The notes below the pieces were generated by a model. It was not told the DNA's origin. It ran no database searches and saw only the letters and a list, made by a program, of their open reading frames with translations. 11,064 nt of DNA, from contig CAIYOB010001158.1 of the NCBI GenBank assembly GCA_903927685.1, positions 1 through 11,064 of the forward strand. The letters are read 5' to 3'. Positions within the stretch are counted from its first letter, which is position 1; each line of letters starts with the position of its first letter. Shown piece after piece: positions 7,594 to 11,064 of this stretch. The translations under genes and the position numbers were made by a program. This DNA comes from an uncultured Planctomycetaceae bacterium. Lineage in GTDB: Bacteria; Planctomycetota; Planctomycetia; Pirellulales; Pirellulaceae.

Positions 7594-7595
7594 CG

Positions 7596-8717
7596 ATGGA
7601 CCAATTCAAAGACCCAATTTGGCAAGTGGCTCGCCGGCATCGGCAGCAGTTAAGGAGCCGGGTGATTGCGGTCGCCGGCGGCTTGGGAAAGACCACCACC
7701 CAGCAGTTGATCGACGTCGTCCTGCGCGGACAATTCTCCGGCTCGGCGCCCCACTCGGACGTCGACGACGCGTACGCTCTGCCGCAGAGCCTGCTGGAAC
7801 TGAACCCGCAGGATCAGTACAGCGTGCTGGAAATCCGCGGTTGCGGAAAAGAAGAAATTCGGGCCTTTTCGCACTTGTGCCAACCGGAAATTGGCGTTAT
7901 TAACTCCCTCGCTCAAAACGTGAGTCCCGGCGGGGACGCGGACGAGTGCGGCGAGCTGGAATTGCTCGCCCAGCTGCCCGAGCACGGTTGGGCGGTGCTC
8001 AGCGGCGACGAGCCACAACTGCGTGACAGGGCCATTCGCGCCCGGTCGGCAGTGGTTCTCGTCGGACGCAGCTCACATTCCGATCTCATCGCGACAGAGG
8101 TGCGGTGGAGCGACGGATGGTTGCGGTTTGTGGTGGCGGGCACGGAGTGTCGGGTGCGGGCCTGGGGCCGGCATACCCTGCACGCCGCCTTGACCGCCTA
8201 TGCAGTGGGAAGGATTTTCGGCTTGTCGGCGCAGGATGTTGCGGCTCGCCTGGGCGAGTACCAACCGCTACCCCGGCGCTGTCAGGTCGTGTGCCGAAAT
8301 CGGGTGCTGGTGATCGACGACACCTACGCTGGCGGCTACGCCTCGTGGCCGGCGGCGTTGGAAGTCCTGCGGGAATTGAACACGACGGGCCGGCGGATCG
8401 TCATTTGCGGCGATGTGACGGACCCAGACTGCGGCTTTGGCCGCCCCGCCGACATCGGTCGCGCGGTCATTGAACAGGGCGGCGCCGATTGGTTGATCGC
8501 CGTCGGCCCCCACGGCCGGATGGTAGTGGATGCGGCTCAGGCCGCCGGAATGCCCAGCCGCCGCACAATGTGTCGGTCGCGGGTCTCCGAAGCGGTCAGC
8601 GACGCGCGGGACTTGGTCCGGCCCGGCGACACGGTCCTGGTCAAGAGCGGACGGAACACGGATCTGGGCCAGCTCGTCAGCAACCTGCTGGATGGGCCCC
8701 TGGCCGCGGTCGCCTGA
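7596..8717 (+). CDS. Short MurF-like Mur ligase lacking domain 1, with altered active site
   Basis: A 373-residue Mur ligase most like MurF, which attaches D-Ala-D-Ala to the UDP-MurNAc tripeptide; MurF proteins are normally about 450 residues. The missing part is the N-terminal UDP-binding domain: the P-loop AVAGGLGKTTT (25-35) starts almost at once. MurF-like order is clear: ALPQSLLELNP (61-71), YSVLEI (75-80), WAVLSGDEP (132-140), LPRRCQVV (225-232), VIDDTYAGGYASWPAALEVL (239-258, canonical VIDDSYNANPDS), and GDTVLVKSGR (344-353, canonical KGSR). The Asn of GTNGKTT is Leu30. The protein has lysines only at 5, 32, 85 and 350, so the carbamylated lysine of the central domain is absent; Glu120 falls about there. 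The ATG at 7596 is 2 nt after the upstream TAA with no clear ribosome-binding site, so translation is probably coupled. It may be inactive, a partner subunit, or a ligase for another substrate. Confidence 0.85.
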   Translation: MDQFKDPIWQVARRHRQQLRSRVIAVAGGLGKTTTQQLIDVVLRGQFSGSAPHSDVDDAYALPQSLLELNPQDQYSVLEIRGCGKEEIRAFSHLCQPEIGVINSLAQNVSPGGDADECGELELLAQLPEHGWAVLSGDEPQLRDRAIRARSAVVLVGRSSHSDLIATEVRWSDGWLRFVVAGTECRVRAWGRHTLHAALTAYAVGRIFGLSAQDVAARLGEYQPLPRRCQVVCRNRVLVIDDTYAGGYASWPAALEVLRELNTTGRRIVICGDVTDPDCGFGRPADIGRAVIEQGGADWLIAVGPHGRMVVDAAQAAGMPSRRTMCRSRVSEAVSDARDLVRPGDTVLVKSGRNTDLGQLVSNLLDGPLAAVA

Positions 8718-8721
8718 GACA

Positions 8722-8786
8722 GAACGAGCACGAAACGAAGCCAAGAACAACGAACGAAGAACCAAGCACAAGGAACAACGAACACT
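8722..8786. repeat. Degenerate heptamer repeat, consensus about GAACNAA
   Basis: From 8745 the sequence can be cut into phased 7-mers: GAACAAC, GAACGAA, GAACCAA, GCACAAG, GAACAAC, GAACACT (to 8786). GAACAAC-GAAC occurs twice, at 8745-8755 and 8773-8783, exactly 28 bp (four units) apart. Less regular units (GAACGAG at 8722, CACGAAA at 8729) precede it. The tract is A-rich and purine-rich and breaks the GC-rich composition around it. It starts a few bases after the MurF-like stop codon. Confidence 0.6.
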
Positions 8787-8798
8787 TTCGGAACTACC

Positions 8799-8965
8799 TG
8801 AAGCTTCACCGTTCGCACCGTGTTTGCGGGAATACGGAGCAGCCCTCCCTCCTGGGTAGAAGCGTTCAGCTCGTGCAGGCGGTTTCTGGGTCAACTGCCT
8901 GTGCGGGCGCTTCACGGTGAAGCTTACTACTGTGCGTCGGGGCGGCCGCAAGGCCGCTCCGGCGC
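8799..8965 (+). ncRNA. Candidate structured RNA (multi-helix junction plus GNRA hairpin)
   Basis: Helices found by eye: P1, 8801-8811 with 8915-8925, 11 perfect pairs (AAGCTTCACCG against CGGTGAAGCTT). Inside it are P2, 8818-8824 with 8831-8837 (7 pairs, one G-U), weak P3, 8842-8845 with 8854-8857, and P4, 8869-8884 with 8893-8908 (16 pairs, four G-U, 8-nt loop). Just after P1 comes P5, 8934-8947 with 8952-8965, 14 pairs closed by a GCAA tetraloop. The intrinsic terminator at 8976-9021 follows. The many G-U pairs and the tetraloop fit RNA on the + strand better than a DNA palindrome. It could be a small RNA, the 3' end of the Mur transcript, or a leader acting on argG. It does not match SRP RNA, tmRNA, RNase P RNA or a riboswitch that I can recognise. 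Confidence 0.45.
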
Positions 8966-8975
8966 CAGGGAACAC

Positions 8976-9021
8976 GCGAGGGCGGAATCGGCAACGGCTG
9001 GTTCCGCCCTCGCTTTGTTTT
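8976..9021 (+). terminator. Strong intrinsic terminator
   Basis: GCGAGGGCGGAA (8976-8987) pairs perfectly with TTCCGCCCTCGC (9002-9013). The stem continues inward for five more pairs (two G-U) to an AACG loop (8993-8996), giving 17 pairs. TTTGTTTT follows at 9014-9021. It would end transcripts from the Mur pair or the RNA upstream and insulate argG, unless it works as an argG attenuator. There is no T-tract on the complement. Confidence 0.8.
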
Positions 9022-9051
9022 GCGCCCCTTGGGTTGTGCGCTTTGTTGTGC

Positions 9052-9066
9052 GTCACCACTTGTGAC
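9052..9066. promoter_or_regulatory. Small dyad over the argG -35 region, possible operator
   Basis: GTCAC-N5-GTGAC (9052-9056 and 9062-9066) overlaps the proposed -35 hexamer. GTCAC recurs at 9115-9119 in the leader. The position suits a repressor site, but the element is short and does not look like an ArgR box. Confidence 0.25.
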
Positions 9067-9088
9067 AGCGGCCGGGGATCGCCAAAAT
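9060..9088 (+). promoter_or_regulatory. Candidate argG promoter
   Basis: TTGTGA (9060-9065) and CAAAAT (9083-9088) are separated by exactly 17 nt, each matching four of six consensus bases. It lies after the terminator and would give a leader of about 48 nt. Confidence 0.38.
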
Positions 9089-9142
9089 ACCTCGCCAGCG
9101 GTTGAGCGCTTTCTGTCACGAACTCTGATTGGGGAATTTGCC

Positions 9143-10357
9143 ATGCCAAGCTGCGTGCTTGCCTACTCGGGTGGATTGGATACGTCTGTCATTCTAAGTT
9201 GGATGATGGAGCAGGGTTACGAAACACACGCGGTCTACGTGGACTTGGGACAGCCGTGCGAGGATCGCGAGGCGATCCTGAACAAGGCCCGGAACGCGGG
9301 GGCCGCCAGCGCCCGGATCGTCGACGCCCAGGAGGAACTGTGCCGCGACTTCGCCTTCCCAGTGCTGCAGTGGCAGGCCAAGTACGAGAGCATTTATCTG
9401 TTGGGCACGTCCATCGCCCGGCCGCTGATTGCCAAAAAGTGCCTGCAGGTCGCTCGGGAAGTGGGAGCGGACACGTTCGCCCACGGGGCGACCGGCAAAG
9501 GAAACGACCAATGCCGGTTCCAACTGGCCGCCGAGGCATTGGAGCCTGGGATCAAAGTGGTCGTGCCGTGGCGGCGCAAGGCGTTTCGGGACAAGTTCCC
9601 CGGGCGCAGCGAGATGATCGCGTACTGCGAGCAGCGCCAGATCCCGGTCAAGGCGTCGCTGGGCAAGCCGTACAGTTCGGACGAGAACTGTTTGCACATC
9701 AGCTATGAAGCCGGCAAACTCGAAGACTTGCTGGTCAACGGCGTCGAGTTGGTCGAATTCGGGATGACGGTTTCGCCGCAGCAGGCGCCGGACAAGATCG
9801 AGAACGTCCGGGTCGCGTTCGAGTCCGGCGTCCCCGTCGCGGTCAACGGCCGGCGCGGCAGCGCGTTTGAAATCGTCCGGCAGTTGAACGCGATCGGGGG
9901 CCGCAACGGCGTCGGCCGCGTGGACATGGTTGAAAACCGGTTTGTGGGCATGAAGAGCCGGGGCGTGTACGAGTCGCCAGGCATGACGATCCTGTACGAA
10001 TCGCTGCGGTTGCTGGAACAGGTAACATTGGACCGCGAACTGATGCACCTCCGCGATCGGCTTGCGCCCGAGGTCGCCGAGTTGGTCTACTACGGCTTCT
10101 GGTACGCCGCCAAGATGGACGCCTTGTTCGCGTTCATCAAGCAGGCGCACCGCAACGTGACGGGCGAAGTCAGTCTGAACCTGTACAAGGGCAACCTGAT
10201 GGTGGCGGGGCGGCAGAGCCCGTACAGCCTGTACGACGAGGGCATCGCCACGATGGAAGGCGGCGGCTCGTACAACCAGGACGATGCGGAAGGCTTCCTC
10301 CGCATCCAGGGCCTGCCGGGCCGGGTCCAAGCCCGCGTGACACCGCGGACTTACTAA
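9143..10357 (+). CDS. argG: Argininosuccinate synthase
   Basis: A 404-residue cytosolic enzyme joining citrulline and aspartate with ATP cleavage to AMP and PPi, the penultimate step of arginine synthesis. The length is typical. The PP-loop is AYSGGLDTSV (7-16). Family blocks in order: YLLGTSIARPLIAKK (85-99), AHGATGKGNDQCRF (113-126), KPYSSDENCL (175-184), VAVNGR (232-237), NAIGGRNGVGRVDMVENR (249-266) and VGMKSRGVYESPG (268-280). All substrate-binding blocks look intact. The ATG at 9143 begins two residues before the first strand and has GGGGA (9131-9135) about 7 nt upstream; the frame is open further up but without family sequence. No other arginine gene is adjacent. It ends 5 bp from the stop of the convergent gene with no visible terminator between them. 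Confidence 0.97.
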   Translation: MPSCVLAYSGGLDTSVILSWMMEQGYETHAVYVDLGQPCEDREAILNKARNAGAASARIVDAQEELCRDFAFPVLQWQAKYESIYLLGTSIARPLIAKKCLQVAREVGADTFAHGATGKGNDQCRFQLAAEALEPGIKVVVPWRRKAFRDKFPGRSEMIAYCEQRQIPVKASLGKPYSSDENCLHISYEAGKLEDLLVNGVELVEFGMTVSPQQAPDKIENVRVAFESGVPVAVNGRRGSAFEIVRQLNAIGGRNGVGRVDMVENRFVGMKSRGVYESPGMTILYESLRLLEQVTLDRELMHLRDRLAPEVAELVYYGFWYAAKMDALFAFIKQAHRNVTGEVSLNLYKGNLMVAGRQSPYSLYDEGIATMEGGGSYNQDDAEGFLRIQGLPGRVQARVTPRTY

Positions 10358-10362
10358 GCGTC

Positions 10363-11064
10363 CTAAGTCGCCCGTGGCAGCTGCTCCAGGGCTTCCTTCG
10401 CCTTGGAGTGCCCCTGGGCCGCGGCTTTGCGATACCACTTCCGAGCCTCGGCCTGGTCCGGCTCGACGCCGACTCCATAGGCATAGTTCATCCCCATCTG
10501 GTACTCGGATTCGCAGTGGCCCTGATCCGCCGCCTTGCGGTACCACTTGATCGCCACGTCATAGTCCTGGGCGACCTGCATGCCATACGCGTAGATGGTC
10601 GCCAAGGCGTGTTGGGCGTCCGCGTTCCCTTGCTTGGCCGCTTTCTCGTACCACTTCCGGGCCGCGGCAAAGTCCGGTTCCACGCCGCGCCCGTTTTCAT
10701 AGCAGCGCGCCAGTTTGTACTGGGCTACGGCATCGCCGACGGTGGCCGCCGCACGATAGGAATCCGCCGTGTCGGCCTCGGCTTCCGGCGCGTGCTCCTC
10801 GCCCTTGTGCTTGCGTTCCCGGCGAAACACCTTGAGCGCCTCTTTCTCGTCCGCCAGGATCTCGGCCAGCGTGTCCAACCGGACGATCCGCAGGACTTCC
10901 CGCATCGTCTCGGCTACCGTGCACATCTTGAAGCTGACTTCGTGCGAGATGCAGCGTTTGGTGAGGATGGCCAACTGGCCCAACATGGCCGAGCACATGA
11001 ACGAGACGCCTTCAAAATTCAGCAGCAACTGCTTCACGCCGGGGTGACTGGCCAGCTCCAGCAG
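10363..11064 (-). CDS. STAS domain-Sel1 repeat fusion protein (5' end outside window)
   Basis: The frame is open to the right edge, giving 233 visible C-terminal residues. The GTG at 11035-11037 is an internal valine, since STAS-like sequence (LLELASHPG) continues before it. Residues about 1-80 form a STAS domain of the anti-sigma-factor-antagonist type: VKQLLLNFEGVSFMCSAMLG, then VSFKMCTV and a final helix REVLRIVRLDTLAEIL. At the usual phosphoacceptor position (second Ser/Thr of DSSG/DSTG) the sequence is CSAM, so that residue is Ala. A charged linker (about 80-105) leads to three 36-residue Sel1 (TPR-like) repeats, each ending in a KWYxKAA helix, plus a partial fourth (GHSKAKEALEQL). Sel1 repeats mediate protein contacts. 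The fusion suggests a partner-binding regulatory protein, perhaps in a partner-switching or stress-signalling pathway, but the partners are not in the window. Confidence 0.85.
   Translation of the reverse strand: MLELASHPGVKQLLLNFEGVSFMCSAMLGQLAILTKRCISHEVSFKMCTVAETMREVLRIVRLDTLAEILADEKEALKVFRRERKHKGEEHAPEAEADTADSYRAAATVGDAVAQYKLARCYENGRGVEPDFAAARKWYEKAAKQGNADAQHALATIYAYGMQVAQDYDVAIKWYRKAADQGHCESEYQMGMNYAYGVGVEPDQAEARKWYRKAAAQGHSKAKEALEQLPRAT

Noticed and set aside
8818..8868. Resemblance of a GGAGCAGCC stretch to the conserved loop of bacterial SRP RNA.
   Set aside because: The GGAA tetraloop and the asymmetric loop of SRP RNA are not in place and the surrounding helices differ; also no tmRNA or RNase P signature is present.
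8268..9149. A 293-codon frame on the complement that covers the end of the MurF-like gene and the whole spacer before argG.
   Set aside because: No family resemblance. It translates through the heptamer repeat, the hairpins and the terminator, so it is better explained as an accidental open frame in GC-rich DNA.
9194..10546. A 450-codon open frame on the complement, longer than argG itself.
   Set aside because: It lies fully antisense to the clear argG and runs into the STAS-Sel1 gene. Its protein has no recognisable motif and the composition of a GC-rich shadow frame.
1..11064. CRISPR arrays, transposases, integrases, tRNA genes, toxin-antitoxin pairs.
   Set aside because: None seen: no regularly spaced repeats, no mobile-element protein motifs, no tRNA-like cloverleaf with a T-loop, and the Uma2 gene has no adjacent partner.

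Overview
The window is GC-rich (well over 60% by eye) and densely coding. It looks like a chromosomal segment of a planctomycete, probably of the Pirellula type. This is inferred from the gene mix: a secreted sulfatase carrying C-terminal HEAT-like repeats, a Uma2-family nuclease, a STAS-Sel1 fusion protein, a secreted beta-sandwich/PA14-like protein, and housekeeping genes scattered outside their usual operons. No rRNA, tRNA, CRISPR array, transposase or phage gene was found.

Layout. The left edge (1-789, +) is the 3' end of a large, probably secreted protein. It converges on a sulfatase gene (854-2794, -). A 456-bp divergent intergenic region follows, then tmk-holB (3251-4923, +), two DNA-replication genes overlapping by ATGA. 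They converge on a Uma2-family gene (4948-5598, -). A second 456-bp divergent region (5599-6054) holds a perfect 17-bp palindrome, a good sigma70-type promoter and a foldable leader. It is followed by a two-gene unit of Mur ligases (6055-8717, +): a full-length MurE-like protein and, 2 nt later, a short MurF-like protein.

The 425 bp between the Mur pair and argG are not ordinary spacer. They contain a degenerate heptamer repeat, a set of nested helices resembling a structured RNA, a very strong intrinsic terminator and a candidate argG promoter. argG (9143-10357, +) then meets, 5 bp away and tail to tail, a STAS-Sel1 gene running off the right edge (10363-11064, -).

How the genes relate. tmk and holB form a plausible replication/dTTP-supply operon, a neighbour pair also known from other bacteria. 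The Mur pair is a translationally coupled unit, but both members have lost residues that define the canonical enzymes. The MurE-like protein has changes in its diaminopimelate pocket. The MurF-like protein lacks the N-terminal UDP-binding domain and has no lysine anywhere in the stretch where the carbamylated lysine should be. Together they may be a diverged paralogous ligase pair rather than the standard peptidoglycan enzymes. This pair and the structured RNA region next to it are the two most interesting parts of the window.
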